Part shown: positions 18,701 to 27,709 of the stretch, in pieces
How the letters are laid out: every line of letters starts with the position of its first letter
Position numbering within the stretch: position 1 is the first letter of the stretch
Source: Deltaproteobacteria bacterium
Lineage (GTDB): Bacteria > Desulfobacterota > Desulfuromonadia > Geobacterales > Pseudopelobacteraceae
Reading direction: 5' to 3'
NCBI GenBank assembly: GCA_021781535.1
Contig: JAJXWO010000005.1
Span: 1 to 64,000 of the forward strand
Length of the DNA stretch: 64,000 bases
Made by a program: the position numbers and the translations under genes
Notes under the pieces: model-generated
Databases searched by the model: none
Told to the model about the DNA's origin: nothing
What the model saw: the letters and a program-made list of their open reading frames with translations, nothing else

Positions 18701-19427
18701 CCTCGACAATGCGCACTTTTTCTTTGCTTCCCTCCTGTTGCAAGCGGAGCGCGTCAAGCACCTGACCCAGGGGGGTGGCAATACTGCGGGTAATCAAGAT
18801 GGTCATTATTGCCGCCAGCATTGCAGCGCCAGCGGCAAGGATCAGCGTGATCAGTCCTGTCTCTCTGGCAGTTGCACTATTCTGCTCGGAAATCTGTTCA
18901 GCGTTTTCCACCAGATAGTTCTGCAGGTCCTCAATCGCCTTAATCTCGGCATGTTCAGCGCCGGCGACGGCAGCAGATTTTATATATGCTACCGCCTCTT
19001 CATTTCTGTTGGGTTTTGCAGATGTCAGGATGCGGGTAAGATGGGGGGTGAAGTTGCTGCGTGTTTCCACCAGTCGCTCAAAAAGTTTTTTTGACTCGGC
19101 ATCAGGGAGGGCGGCTTCAAGATTGGCAACATTCGCGTCGATCTCCTTGCGGAACGTTGCGATCCGTTCCCGGTAGTAATCGTGAGTGTGCTGATCTTGC
19201 GCGAGAACAAGCTCCCGGATGTTGGTTCTCAAGCGTTGGAAACCGGCAGAGACATTGCCGATTTGCTCCACCGGTTTGACCCCGCTTTTAAAAAGTAAGC
19301 TGTCGGCCTGTTCAAGTTTGTTGATCTGGAAAAAACCGAAGATCACAATTGCCATAATTATAAATACAACGGTAGAAAAGCCGAGGATCAATTTGCTTTT
19401 AATCTTGAGGTTGGCGTAAAAAGTCAT
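15708..19427 (-). CDS. Large hybrid sensor histidine kinase: membrane sensor, HAMP, GAF, kinase, three receivers
   Basis: 1239 residues; start has GAGGAA upstream. Domain order: TM1 (about 13-34), a periplasmic four-helix-bundle-like sensor, TM2 (about 200-222), HAMP-like region, GAF (about 330-470), a coiled coil (475-545, EQTQAQTEEL and similar), HisKA with MSHELRTPLNS (about 560), HATPase with NLLSNACKFT, DTGIGIP and GGTGLGLSIS, then three receivers. REC1 has ILDIMLPHIDGWG; REC2 has VLDLGLADMG, a degenerate context but with the Asp kept; REC3 has LMDIMMPVMDGYEA. It is the first gene of the six-gene operon and overlaps the binding-protein gene by ATGA. The signal is probably sensed in the periplasm, possibly via the downstream binding protein. 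Confidence 0.9.
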   Translation of the reverse strand: MTFYANLKIKSKLILGFSTVVFIIMAIVIFGFFQINKLEQADSLLFKSGVKPVEQIGNVSAGFQRLRTNIRELVLAQDQHTHDYYRERIATFRKEIDANVANLEAALPDAESKKLFERLVETRSNFTPHLTRILTSAKPNRNEEAVAYIKSAAVAGAEHAEIKAIEDLQNYLVENAEQISEQNSATARETGLITLILAAGAAMLAAIMTILITRSIATPLGQVLDALRLQQEGSKEKVRIVEAIAGGDLDQEVIVSEPLRPETEWFTRDEAGMLLQAVVGMGEVQYSLDQAFVRMSSSLRHNHNQEALRDWFKNGLNDLNTIVRGDKPTTELAGQVLSFLIEYIGAGIGVFYVFDEKEATLHRVASYAVTGNDRLNERISLGEGLAGQAALERKMIFLDAAPPDYLRISSGLGGSKPAHIVVLPFLYNDALVGILEIGSFKMFSDNDLEFLNQSKEGIAIALSVNKSRHMVNELLEQTQAQTEELRVQQEELQQTNEELEERTHLLEQQREQVRTKNRELERASHELQRKATELERVSTYKSEFLANMSHELRTPLNSLMILSSLLKDNRDGNLTIKQVEFAATINSAGRDLLNLINDILDLSKIESGHMDFHYENLPLSEICAQLKTVFNPITGDKGIAFSVTEEESAPESITADNQRTLQILNNLLSNACKFTKSGAVSLRAYTPTAEENPLNTEAVAFTVIDTGIGIPAEKQQLIFNAFQQADGSTSRTYGGTGLGLSISRQLARSMGGEITLASEAGKGSTFTLYLPVNGECPLRRPVEQPAVPAVPAGSATPPSILDAPVSRRKSFDPLPAPIQDDRENIQSGDRNILIIEDDLTFAGIVADMVRERNFAVLVAADGESGIALAESYQPSAIILDIMLPHIDGWGVMRSLKDNPVTRHIPVHFITCLEERQKAMSMGAIGFATKPVSSEQLDAVFGTLDAAIEKTMKMLLIVEDDQDQATAMVALLEERNVTITVADSGARAIALLSSEQFDCIVLDLGLADMGAFELLEELKKLDPDRRIPVIIHTGRELTHEDERRLHHYAESIIIKGAKSPERLLNEVTLFLHLVETSLDPGKQRMIRSALDKEAMLEGKRVLIVDDDMRNIFSLSSALAEKNITIFEAENGREALKLLDEFPDIDLVLMDIMMPVMDGYEAMRKIRDDARFHMLPIIALTAKAMKGDREECLKAGASDYIPKPVDMEKLFSLLRVWLYSAGSPDQTDMSSIVTSQTGGMQ

Positions 19428-19560
19428 GTTTGATTCCTCATTGATCTCCCGTGTCCGGAAGAGAAGCTATTTGATGCCGTCAGGCCGGTTGAATGAAATC
19501 TTACCGGCGTTGTCATGGACTTCGGCACAGGTGAAGCGGCTGGTATTGAAGGAGGGCCCT

Positions 19561-20796
19561 TTATGAAATGGCACGCTTTTCACGGCGGAGAAGATCTCCT
19601 GCGTTGACCGCAAACGGTACCGCCAGGAGAATCCGCTGGTTGGGATTGGCGACATCCGCCGGAATGGCCGCTCCGCGTTCGGAAAGTGTGGAAAAATGCT
19701 GCAGCGTAACAGTGTCGCTGCGCATCCCCGGCCCGATAAACTCGATCATGTCACCAGCCTTGATCCGGTTGCGCACACTGATCAGAAGCGTCCCGTCATC
19801 CTTCACGTCATCGATAACTCCGACGAAATCGTGACTGCGAATGTAGGCCGACTGGTACTCCTGGGCGACGTTGCGCGGCTGACCGAACAGGAACCCGGTT
19901 GTGTAGCCGCGATGGCTCAGTTTGGCCAGCTCTTCCAGCCACTCGGGGCGGCAGCGCCATCCGGCGGGGTCTGCCAGGTATTCGTCCAGTGCCTGGCGAT
20001 AGACCCGCAGCACCGATGCAACATAGTTGATTCCCTTCATGCGTCCTTCTATCTTGAGCGAATGTACTCCGCTTGCGACAAGAGCCGGAATATGTTCCAG
20101 CAGACAGAGGTCGCGCGAGTTGAAGATGAAGGTCCCGTTTTCGTCCTCCATTACCGGAAAATATTCGCCCGGCCGCGATTCTTCCACCAGGTGATAGCTC
20201 CAGCGGCAGGGGTGAGTGCATTCGCCCTGATTGGCATCACGTCCGGTCAGCATGCTGGAAATCAGGCAGCGGCCGGAATAGGACATGCAAAGCGCCCCAT
20301 GCACGAAAGTTTCAAATTCCATTCCCGGGACCTTTTTTACCGTTTCGCGGATATTATCCAAGCTCATTTCCCGCGCCAGGTTAATCCGGGAGACGCCCTG
20401 CTGCTGCCAGAATCGGGCGGAGCGCCAGTTGATGGTGTTGGCCTGGGTGGAAAGGTGCAGTTCGCGATCCGGCGTGACCTGGCGCACCGCATCGATTACA
20501 CCCGGATCCGCGACGATGTAAGCATCAAAGGGAAGCGGAGCGATCTGCGCGAGGTACTTTTCCAATTCCGGAAGCGCTTCATTGCGCGGGTAGCTGTTAA
20601 TCGTCAGATATGCCTTAACGTCGTTCACGTGGCAAAAATCCAGAGCTGATTTCATCTCATCCATGGAAAAGTTATCAGCCATATTGCGAAGTCCAAAGGC
20701 TTGGCCGCCAAGATATACGGCATCGGCGCCGTAGTGGACCGCGATTTTCAGTTTTTCCATATTACCGGCTGGCGCCAGTAATTCAGGTGTATGCAT
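19561..20796 (-). CDS. trhP: Peptidase U32 family protein, TrhP-like tRNA hydroxylation protein
   Basis: 411 residues from the ATG at 20796 (MHTPELLAPAG, the conserved U32 opening); the frame extends to 20904 but those codons do not resemble the family. Despite the peptidase name, characterised U32 members act in RNA modification: TrhP (YegQ) is needed for 5-hydroxyuridine at tRNA position 34. Seen here: the GADAVYLGG motif, HGALCMSYSGRCLISS with its cysteines, CTHPCRW and SLKIEGRM, which together form the family signature and likely bind an Fe-S cluster. The C-terminal region (about 330-411) fits the small beta-domain of the TrhP group. It ends 133 bp before the kinase operon. Choosing TrhP over UbiU/RlhA relies on length and layout. 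Confidence 0.85.
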   Translation of the reverse strand: MHTPELLAPAGNMEKLKIAVHYGADAVYLGGQAFGLRNMADNFSMDEMKSALDFCHVNDVKAYLTINSYPRNEALPELEKYLAQIAPLPFDAYIVADPGVIDAVRQVTPDRELHLSTQANTINWRSARFWQQQGVSRINLAREMSLDNIRETVKKVPGMEFETFVHGALCMSYSGRCLISSMLTGRDANQGECTHPCRWSYHLVEESRPGEYFPVMEDENGTFIFNSRDLCLLEHIPALVASGVHSLKIEGRMKGINYVASVLRVYRQALDEYLADPAGWRCRPEWLEELAKLSHRGYTTGFLFGQPRNVAQEYQSAYIRSHDFVGVIDDVKDDGTLLISVRNRIKAGDMIEFIGPGMRSDTVTLQHFSTLSERGAAIPADVANPNQRILLAVPFAVNAGDLLRREKRAIS

Positions 20797-20897
20797 GGGA
20801 GTTCCAGTATCATGACGGATTAGGGAATAATTTGGGTCGCGAGGCTTGAATGCTAGCACAATCAGTTTGCCAATAAAACTGAAAAGACACCTTTCAC

Positions 20898-20926
20898 TTG
20901 ACAAAGATAACTATATCGCTTTAATT
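20898..20926 (+). promoter_or_regulatory. Probable sigma-70 promoter for the CpoB-like gene
   Basis: TTGACA at 20898-20903, a 17-nt spacer, then TTAATT at 20921-20926, 28 nt before the start codon. It lies in the divergent gap with the U32 family gene. Confidence 0.5.
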
Positions 20927-20954
20927 ATGAAAAAGTACGTTAAATGGGGGTATT

Positions 20955-21683
20955 ATGCCATCAGAAGGCCGAATTGTACCATGTCTGTTGTTAACAGTTT
21001 TGCTCTCAGGCTGCGCCGCCAATGACCTGATGGTTAAACGTCAAGCCGAGTCCGAAGCCAAAATCGAGTTTCTGGTCCAATCGTCAAAAAAAGCTGAACA
21101 GCGGCACAATGAACTTGCCGGGTTACTGCAGGCTCAGGAGGAACGGCTTCACGTTGTCAGCGGTGAAATAAAGCAGCTCAAGAATGAAACGGGTGACCTG
21201 CAAGCTTCCCGCGACGAACTCAAGGTCAGGGTCGCAAGCCTTGCCCAGAAGTTGCAAACACCCAAGGTAGAAATCGTCAATCAGCCATCGTCCTCCAAAG
21301 CTGCCGGTGAATCCGGCCCTCCTGCGGAATATCTCAAATCATTCGGCCTGTACAGTGCCAATAATTTTCCTGCGGCCATCGCCTCGTTTGAATCATTTCT
21401 CAAGAATAATCCTCGGAGCGACTATGCTGCCAACGCCCAGTACTGGATTGGCGAGTGTCACTATACTCTCTCGGATCTCCCGAGGGCAAAAGAAGCCTTT
21501 TTGAAGGTCGTGGACAACTACCCGAAAAGTTCCAAGACCCCGGATGCCCTTCTGAAGCTTGGCTATACCCTGTCTGCTATGAAGGAAAAGGAAAAAGCAG
21601 CGGTTATATTCGATAAAATTATTACGTCATATCCCAGCAGTCCAGCTGCAATAAAAGCCCGTGAACGTCTGAACACGCACTGA
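20955..21683 (+). CDS. CpoB/YbgF-like TPR lipoprotein
   Basis: 242 residues. Signal peptide with lipobox LLSGC (Cys about 20), a long coiled coil (about 28-100), then three TPR-type repeats (about 125-240) with YxxGxYxxAIxxFxxF spacing. This is the YbgF/CpoB layout; CpoB coordinates peptidoglycan synthesis with outer-membrane constriction through Tol-Pal. No tol or pal gene is adjacent, and the lipid anchor differs from E. coli CpoB, which is soluble and periplasmic. Followed 73 bp later by a LysM protein gene in the same direction, consistent with a cell-envelope pair. Confidence 0.8.
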   Translation: MPSEGRIVPCLLLTVLLSGCAANDLMVKRQAESEAKIEFLVQSSKKAEQRHNELAGLLQAQEERLHVVSGEIKQLKNETGDLQASRDELKVRVASLAQKLQTPKVEIVNQPSSSKAAGESGPPAEYLKSFGLYSANNFPAAIASFESFLKNNPRSDYAANAQYWIGECHYTLSDLPRAKEAFLKVVDNYPKSSKTPDALLKLGYTLSAMKEKEKAAVIFDKIITSYPSSPAAIKARERLNTH

Positions 21684-21756
21684 GCCCGGCCTCTCCTGAC
21701 TTAAATGACCAGGATGGGCACTATTGTACAAAATCACAAGTGGATGAGGTGTCCCT

Positions 21757-22776
21757 ATGAAAATCATGCTGTTGCTGTTGGCTCTTCTAGCCGTGCCATC
21801 GTTGCCGTCTTTTGCGTTTGTCTCCGGGCAGGGCGAACCTGCCATTTACGTCATAAAACAGGGCGATACGCTCTGGGGGCTCTCCGAGCGTTTTATTAAA
21901 GATCCGGAATACTGGCCGAATATGTGGTCTAAAAATGGCCAGGTCACTAACCCCCACTTTATTTATCCAGGGCAAAAATTGCGGATTTTTCCGGACCGGC
22001 TCGAGATTGTTCCCCAAGAGCGCGTAGCGGTTCCGGTGAAGAAAACCGAACCTGTTACAACAATCGTCGAGGCGCCTCAGGAGATTGCTGCCGAGAAGAC
22101 CTACACACTGTATGGGACTGAAGGTTTTCTGGCGGAGAAAGATTTCAAACCGTACGGCATGGTTATCGGGGGGCAGCATGACCGGATAATCGCGGGAGCT
22201 GATGATATCGTCTACACTGATATCGGTACGGATCAACATGCCGGTGATGGTGATAAATTCTCCGTATTTCTTAAGGATGCGTCGGTCAAGCATCCTCAGA
22301 ATAGTGAAGAAATGGGCTACAAGATGGTTCCGCTCGGGACTCTCCAACTGACGGATGTTGAGCGTAAATCGTCGCGTGCCATTATTACCGATTCAACCCG
22401 GGAGATCGGCCCGGGTGCTTACCTGCTTCCCTACAAGGATACTCGCCGGCGGGAGATTTCCCTCAAGAACACCAAATATGAGCTTAACGGGTATATAATC
22501 GATAGCTTAAGCGGCGTCAGTGTCATTGCCGCCGGAGATATTGTGTATATTGACCTTGGGGCCAGCCAGGGGGCTGAAGCTGGCAACATGCTTTATATTG
22601 TCCGGGATGTGACGATTGACCAGAAGTATGTGGAAGGACGCATAGACAAACTGCCTCAAGAACTTCTGGGGGCGCTGGTTATTCTTGAAACCGGCAAAAA
22701 AACATCTTCCGCCCTGGTTGTCAAGAGTATCGATGCGATCTATAAAGGCGACCGGATCGTCAGCCAGGCCAAATAA
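21757..22776 (+). CDS. Exported LysM-domain protein
   Basis: 339 residues. Sec signal peptide (about 1-22), followed directly by one LysM domain (about 28-76: YVIKQGDTLWGLSERF ... YPGQKLRIF), which binds peptidoglycan glycan chains. The remaining 250 residues form a beta-rich region with no recognised catalytic motif. A similar arrangement before dprA occurs in Geobacter relatives (from memory). Inferred to be periplasmic and wall-associated. An intrinsic terminator follows at 22796. Confidence 0.85.
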   Translation: MKIMLLLLALLAVPSLPSFAFVSGQGEPAIYVIKQGDTLWGLSERFIKDPEYWPNMWSKNGQVTNPHFIYPGQKLRIFPDRLEIVPQERVAVPVKKTEPVTTIVEAPQEIAAEKTYTLYGTEGFLAEKDFKPYGMVIGGQHDRIIAGADDIVYTDIGTDQHAGDGDKFSVFLKDASVKHPQNSEEMGYKMVPLGTLQLTDVERKSSRAIITDSTREIGPGAYLLPYKDTRRREISLKNTKYELNGYIIDSLSGVSVIAAGDIVYIDLGASQGAEAGNMLYIVRDVTIDQKYVEGRIDKLPQELLGALVILETGKKTSSALVVKSIDAIYKGDRIVSQAK

Positions 22777-22795
22777 GCAGACAGATTTTTAATCC

Positions 22796-22823
22796 AAGAC
22801 CGGCTCTGTGCCGGTCTTTTTTT
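22796..22823 (+). terminator. Intrinsic terminator after the LysM gene
   Basis: Nine-bp perfect GC-rich stem AAGACCGGC / GCCGGTCTT with a 5-nt loop, followed by seven T. It lies just before dprA, whose start codon is 24 nt beyond, so dprA is either read through from upstream or has a start site very close to its gene. Confidence 0.9.
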
Positions 22824-22846
22824 GTCGAACCGAATCAGGTGCCGAA

Positions 22847-23938
22847 ATGGAAAATTTTTACTGGATAGGTCTTAAATCGGTCCCCGGAGTTGGCAACGTT
22901 GCTTTCCGGCGCCTTCTGGAACAATTTGACACTCCTGAGGCTGTGCTGAAAGCGTCCCCTGCATCGCTCTCCGGCATCAAGGGGATGACTTCTGCAGTAA
23001 TCGATGGCATCAAAAACGCCGAATGGCAGCGTTTTGCGGAAGAGGAGTGCCGCCGGCTTGAAGCGAGCGCCGTGCGCCTGGTAACGTATGTCTCGCACGA
23101 TTACCCGAAATCACTGTTTGAGATTCCCGATCCGCCGCCGTTTCTGTATGTTAAAGGTGAGTTGCGCTCCCGGGAGCTTTCCATTGCAATTGTCGGCTCA
23201 CGCCGGGCGACATCCTACGGATTGATGACAACCGGAAAGCTGGCTTCGGCACTCGCCGTCCATGGCGTTTGTGTTGTCTCGGGGATGGCGCGCGGGGTCG
23301 ATACGGCAGCCCACAAAGGGGCGCTGCAGGCGGGAGGACGGAGCATCGGCGTGTTGGGATGCGGCGTTGACAAGATCTATCCTCCTGAAAACCGTCCGCT
23401 CTTTGAGGAAATGTCATGTAAGGGGTGCCTGGTGTCGGAATTTCCGTTGGGAACCTTGCCGCTGGCCGAAAATTTCCCGCGTCGTAACCGGATTATCAGC
23501 GGACTTTCCCGTGGCGTGCTGGTCGTTGAGGCCGCTGAAAAAAGCGGATCGCTCATCACCGCCCAGTATGCCCTTGAGCATGGGCGTGACGTTTTCGCCG
23601 TGCCGGGAAATATTTCTTTTGCCACCAGCCGTGGTTGCAATAGCCTGATAAAGCAAGGTGCCAAACTTGTGGATTGTGTCGAGGATATACTGGAGGAACT
23701 TCCTGCAGGCGTCCGTGCTTCCGCAGAGGCCCCCTTATTTAGCGCGCCCCCGCGCAACTTTGCTCTGACACCGAAAGAGGCTGCTATTTACGAGCTGCTG
23801 GCCCGCTCGCCGTTGCACATCGATGACATTATTACCCAAACTGAATTGACAGCCGGAGAGGTTTCCTCTATGTTACTGCACCTTGAACTCAAGGGAGCGA
23901 TAACGCCGCTGCCCGGTACACATTACGCCGTGGCGTGA
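22847..23938 (+). CDS. dprA: DNA-processing protein DprA (Smf)
   Basis: 363 residues from the ATG at 22847; a longer frame would begin inside the terminator. DprA loads RecA on incoming single-stranded DNA during natural transformation. The N-terminal helix-hairpin-helix-like region (about 1-60) is followed by the Rossmann-like DNA-binding core with GSRRATSYG, SGMARGVDTAAH and GCGVDKIYPPENRPL, SEFPLGTLP, FPRRNRIISGLS and EKSGSLITAQYALE. It closes with the C-terminal winged-helix domain (about 305-360). Precedes topA by 52 bp, a neighbour order seen in many bacteria. Confidence 0.95.
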   Translation: MENFYWIGLKSVPGVGNVAFRRLLEQFDTPEAVLKASPASLSGIKGMTSAVIDGIKNAEWQRFAEEECRRLEASAVRLVTYVSHDYPKSLFEIPDPPPFLYVKGELRSRELSIAIVGSRRATSYGLMTTGKLASALAVHGVCVVSGMARGVDTAAHKGALQAGGRSIGVLGCGVDKIYPPENRPLFEEMSCKGCLVSEFPLGTLPLAENFPRRNRIISGLSRGVLVVEAAEKSGSLITAQYALEHGRDVFAVPGNISFATSRGCNSLIKQGAKLVDCVEDILEELPAGVRASAEAPLFSAPPRNFALTPKEAAIYELLARSPLHIDDIITQTELTAGEVSSMLLHLELKGAITPLPGTHYAVA

Positions 23939-23990
23939 TAGTATAAAATAATTAATTTCGAAATCCACCGTAAGGATACGTAGAGCTGCC

Positions 23991-26294
23991 ATGTCGAAAA
24001 ACCTTGTTATTGTTGAATCCCCTGCCAAGGGGAAAACCATAGAAAAATTTCTGGGCCCTGATTTTAAAGTCCTGGCTTCATTCGGGCATGTACGTGCCCT
24101 CCCGAGTAAACAGGGTTCAGTGGATATCGAGAAGGGCTTTGAGCCCAAGTATCATGTGCTGCCGGAGAGCAAAAAGCATCTTGATGAGATAAAGCAGGCA
24201 CTTAAGGGGGCGGATAGACTGCTGCTGGCAACCGACCCCGACCGTGAAGGAGAAGCGATCTCCTGGCATCTGCTGGCTGCGCTCGGACTTGACAAAAAGA
24301 ATCCGGGCATCAAAATTCAGCGGGTCGAATTCCACGAGATTACGAAAGAGGCTATTCTGCATGCCGTCAAGAACCCTCGCGATATTGCCCTCGATCTTGT
24401 TAATGCCCAGCAGGCCCGTTCGATTCTTGACTATCTGGTCGGTTTCAACCTCTCACCGTTTCTCTGGAAAAAGATCCGCTACGGGCTTTCCGCCGGACGT
24501 GTCCAGTCGGTAGCGCTCCGTCTGGTCTGTGAACGGGAGAAGGAAATACTGGCCTTCAATGAGCAGGAATACTGGACTGTCGCTGCCCGTCTGGGTGTTG
24601 CTGCGGGGCAGGAGTTCAAGGCCGGTCTGGTTGATGTTGGCGGCAAAAAGCTCGGCAAGTTCGATATCCCTGGTGAGGAGGTTGCAACCGCGCTTAAGGC
24701 GGCACTGCAATCAGGTAGTTACAAGGTTGCCAAGATCACTAAAACCGAGAAAAAACGCAATCCTTCGCCCCCCTTTACCACTTCTACTCTCCAGCAGGAG
24801 GCGTCGCGCAAGCTGGGCTTTTCGGCCAAGAAGACCATGTCTACTGCGCAGAAGCTTTATGAAGGGATTGATATCGGAACTGAGGGGACTGTCGGCCTGA
24901 TTACCTATATGCGTACCGACAGTGTCAACCTTTCAACCCTTGCTTTGACAGATGCCCACGACGTTATCTCCGCTGCATACGGCACGGAGTATGCGCTTGC
25001 CACGCCGCGGATATTCAAAACCAAATCCAAAAACGCCCAGGAGGCCCATGAGGCTGTCCGGCCAACCTATATTGCCAAAACCCCTGTTGAATTGAGAAAA
25101 TATCTGACGCCTGACCTGTATAAGCTGTATGAGCTGATCTGGAAACGAACCGTTGCCTGCCAGATGGCTGAAGCGTTGCTTGATCAGACATCGGTGGATA
25201 TTAGCGCGGAGCTGTCGGTGCCGCCGGCAACCGGTCCGTTTGCCGGATCGGGCAGGGCCGGATTACGTGCTGCTGGCACGATTATCCGCTTTCCCGGTTT
25301 CATGAAGCTGTACATCGAAGGCCTCGATGATCAGGATGAAGAAAAGGAAGGGTTGCTGCCGGCAATGAGTGAAGGGGCCGCGCTCAAGCTGCACGAAGTT
25401 CTCCCCGAACAGCACTTTACCCAGCCTCCACCACGCTATACCGAGGCAACCCTGGTAAAAACGCTGGAAGAGTACGGTATCGGCCGCCCATCAACGTTTG
25501 CCTCGATCATGAACACACTGGTAGAGAGAAAATACGCCCGCCTCGACAAGAAACGCTTCTTCCCGGAGGATGTCGGTATGGTGGTCAGCGACCTGCTGAC
25601 AGCCCATTTTCAGAAATATGTTGATTACAACTTTACCGCCGGGTTGGAAGAAGAGCTTGACCAGGTTTCGCGAGGTGAAAAAGAGTGGAAGCCGCTCTTG
25701 AAAGAATTCTGGGAACCGTTTATCGCCCTTTTGAAACAGAAAGAGGGTGAAGTCAATAAGGCTGATCTGACAACTGAGGCGACCGATGAACTTTGTCCCG
25801 AATGCGGCAAGCCGCTGGTTGTGAAACTCGGCAAACGCGGCAAATTCATCGCCTGCTCCGGTTTTCAGGAAGGGTGCAAGTATACCCGCAACGTCGACCA
25901 GGATGGTGAAATTGTAGAACCGGTGGTCTCCGACGAAAAATGCGAAAAATGCGGGCTGCCGATGCTGATCAAGGATGGCCGTTTTGGGAAATATCTCGCG
26001 TGCTCCGGTTATCCTGCCTGCAAAAATATCCAGCCTCTGGTCAAGCCGGTGAGCACCGGTATAGTCTGCCCGGAATGCAAGGAAGGGGAGCTGACGGAGA
26101 AAAAATCGCGCTTCGGCAAACTCTTCTATTCCTGCAATAAGTATCCGCAGTGCAAATTCGCCCTCTGGGACCTCCCCGTGGAAAGTCCCTGCCCGAAATG
26201 CGGGTTCCCGCTGCTGGTCAAAAAGATTTACAAACGCAAGGGAGAATTCCTGAAATGCCCCAAAGAGGGTTGTGACTACAACACCAGCGAGTAA
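23991..26294 (+). CDS. topA: DNA topoisomerase I
   Basis: 767 residues. Type IA enzyme that relaxes negative supercoils. The TOPRIM domain is at the N-terminus (VIVESPAKGKTIEKFLG, ATDPDREGEAISWH). The catalytic tyrosine lies in GLITYMRTDSVNLS (about 303-316), and YTEATLVKTLEEYGIGRPSTFA follows. The C-terminus has four four-cysteine zinc ribbons, starting near residues 602, 649, 690 and 734. Normal length and intact. One transcription unit with dprA is likely. Confidence 0.97.
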   Translation: MSKNLVIVESPAKGKTIEKFLGPDFKVLASFGHVRALPSKQGSVDIEKGFEPKYHVLPESKKHLDEIKQALKGADRLLLATDPDREGEAISWHLLAALGLDKKNPGIKIQRVEFHEITKEAILHAVKNPRDIALDLVNAQQARSILDYLVGFNLSPFLWKKIRYGLSAGRVQSVALRLVCEREKEILAFNEQEYWTVAARLGVAAGQEFKAGLVDVGGKKLGKFDIPGEEVATALKAALQSGSYKVAKITKTEKKRNPSPPFTTSTLQQEASRKLGFSAKKTMSTAQKLYEGIDIGTEGTVGLITYMRTDSVNLSTLALTDAHDVISAAYGTEYALATPRIFKTKSKNAQEAHEAVRPTYIAKTPVELRKYLTPDLYKLYELIWKRTVACQMAEALLDQTSVDISAELSVPPATGPFAGSGRAGLRAAGTIIRFPGFMKLYIEGLDDQDEEKEGLLPAMSEGAALKLHEVLPEQHFTQPPPRYTEATLVKTLEEYGIGRPSTFASIMNTLVERKYARLDKKRFFPEDVGMVVSDLLTAHFQKYVDYNFTAGLEEELDQVSRGEKEWKPLLKEFWEPFIALLKQKEGEVNKADLTTEATDELCPECGKPLVVKLGKRGKFIACSGFQEGCKYTRNVDQDGEIVEPVVSDEKCEKCGLPMLIKDGRFGKYLACSGYPACKNIQPLVKPVSTGIVCPECKEGELTEKKSRFGKLFYSCNKYPQCKFALWDLPVESPCPKCGFPLLVKKIYKRKGEFLKCPKEGCDYNTSE

Positions 26295-26401
26295 GTAACA
26301 TATCCGAATTACCGGAGGCGCGGGACCAAGAGAAGTGTATCGGACTACGATACGGATAATCTCACGTTCCCGTGCCTCACTGTTTATTGAGGAACAAATC
26401 G

Positions 26402-27709
26402 ATGTCTGAAAAAAGCATTACCATCATCGGCGGCGGCCTGGCCGGGTGTGAAGCGGCCTGGCAGGCGGCACAGCGCGGTATCTCCGTGGTTCTCCACGAA
26501 ATGAAACCGCACCGTTTTTCCCCCGCCCACCAGCTCCCCGGCTTGGCGGAACTGGTCTGTTCCAACTCCCTGCGCGGTATCTCGCTTGATAACGCCGTGG
26601 GGCTGCTTAAAGAGGAGCTGCGTCGCTGCGGTTCTTTAACGATGGAGGCTGCCGAGGCGACATGTGTCCCGGCCGGAGGCGCCCTGGCGGTAGATCGCCA
26701 GTTGTTCTCTAACTATGTCACCGCGAAGATAAAATCTCACCCGCTGATCCGGATTGAACGGAGTGAGTCAACCGCCATTCCGCCGGAAGGTGTCGTTATT
26801 ATCGCCTCCGGTCCTCTCACCAGCGATGCGCTGGCGGCATCCCTGACGGAACTGACCGGCGACCGGCTTTACTTCTACGATGCCATTGCTCCGATTGTTG
26901 CCGCCGATTCGCTCGATATGACGAAGATCTTTGCCGCGTCACGCTATGGCAAAGGTGACAGCGATGACTATCTCAACTGTCCGCTCAATGAGGATGAGTA
27001 TCTGAAGTTTATCGATGAACTGAATGGTGGCGAGAAAGTCCCGGCGCGCGATTTTGAGAAGGTTGTCCACTTTGAAGGATGTATGCCGGTCGAAGAGCTT
27101 GCGTCACGTGGTGTGGAAACGCTTCGATTCGGGCCGATGAAGCCGGTCGGATTAATTAATCCGAGTACCGGCCATGAAGCCCACGCGGTTATTCAGCTGC
27201 GCGCTGAAAATCGGGAGAAGACCATGTATAATCTGGTCGGATTTCAGACCAAACTGACCTGGCCGGAGCAGCGGCGGATCTTCCATTTGATTCCTGGCTT
27301 GGAAGGGGCCGAGTTTGTCCGTCTCGGGTCGATGCATCGCAATACCTTTATCAATTCTCCGGCACTCTTGGAAACGACCCAGCAACTGAAGAGTGACCGG
27401 CGGATTTTCCTTGCCGGACAGATAACCGGAGTTGAGGGATACGTGGAGTCAGCTGCCAGCGGTTTTCTGGCTGGCATCGCTGCCGCACACTTTGTTCGAG
27501 GCGAGCCTGTTCCGGTGCCGTCGCCGGAAACCGCCCTGGGTGCTTTGATGCACCATATTACCAATGCTGACGTGCGTCATTTCCAGCCGATGAATGTAAA
27601 CTACGGGCTCTTCCCTGAGTTGCCGGGAAGGGTTAAAAAGAAAGAACGGCGCCAGAAACTGGCGGAGCGTGCATTGGCGGCGTTGGAAGAGTGGAAGCAA
27701 AGCTTATGA
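26402..27709 (+). CDS. trmFO: Methylenetetrahydrofolate--tRNA-(uracil-5-)-methyltransferase TrmFO
   Basis: 435 residues from the ATG at 26402, which has GAGGAA 8 nt upstream; the frame could start earlier but without a site. TrmFO is an FAD enzyme forming m5U54 in tRNA with methylenetetrahydrofolate. Seen: the dinucleotide-binding [12 protein letters not shown] (residues 8-19), [23 protein letters not shown] (catalytic Cys region), [13 protein letters not shown] and [16 protein letters not shown]. The stop codon abuts the left arm of an inverted-repeat element. Usual partner of topA in such genomes. Confidence 0.96.
   Translation: MSEKSITIIGGGLAGCEAAWQAAQRGISVVLHEMKPHRFSPAHQLPGLAELVCSNSLRGISLDNAVGLLKEELRRCGSLTMEAAEATCVPAGGALAVDRQLFSNYVTAKIKSHPLIRIERSESTAIPPEGVVIIASGPLTSDALAASLTELTGDRLYFYDAIAPIVAADSLDMTKIFAASRYGKGDSDDYLNCPLNEDEYLKFIDELNGGEKVPARDFEKVVHFEGCMPVEELASRGVETLRFGPMKPVGLINPSTGHEAHAVIQLRAENREKTMYNLVGFQTKLTWPEQRRIFHLIPGLEGAEFVRLGSMHRNTFINSPALLETTQQLKSDRRIFLAGQITGVEGYVESAASGFLAGIAAAHFVRGEPVPVPSPETALGALMHHITNADVRHFQPMNVNYGLFPELPGRVKKKERRQKLAERALAALEEWKQSL

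Noticed and set aside
19467..19655. 62-codon minus-strand ORF overlapping the U32 gene end
   Set aside because: Mostly inside the U32 gene frame, no ribosome site and no known family, although its last 35 codons lie in the gap; could be a remnant but not supported.
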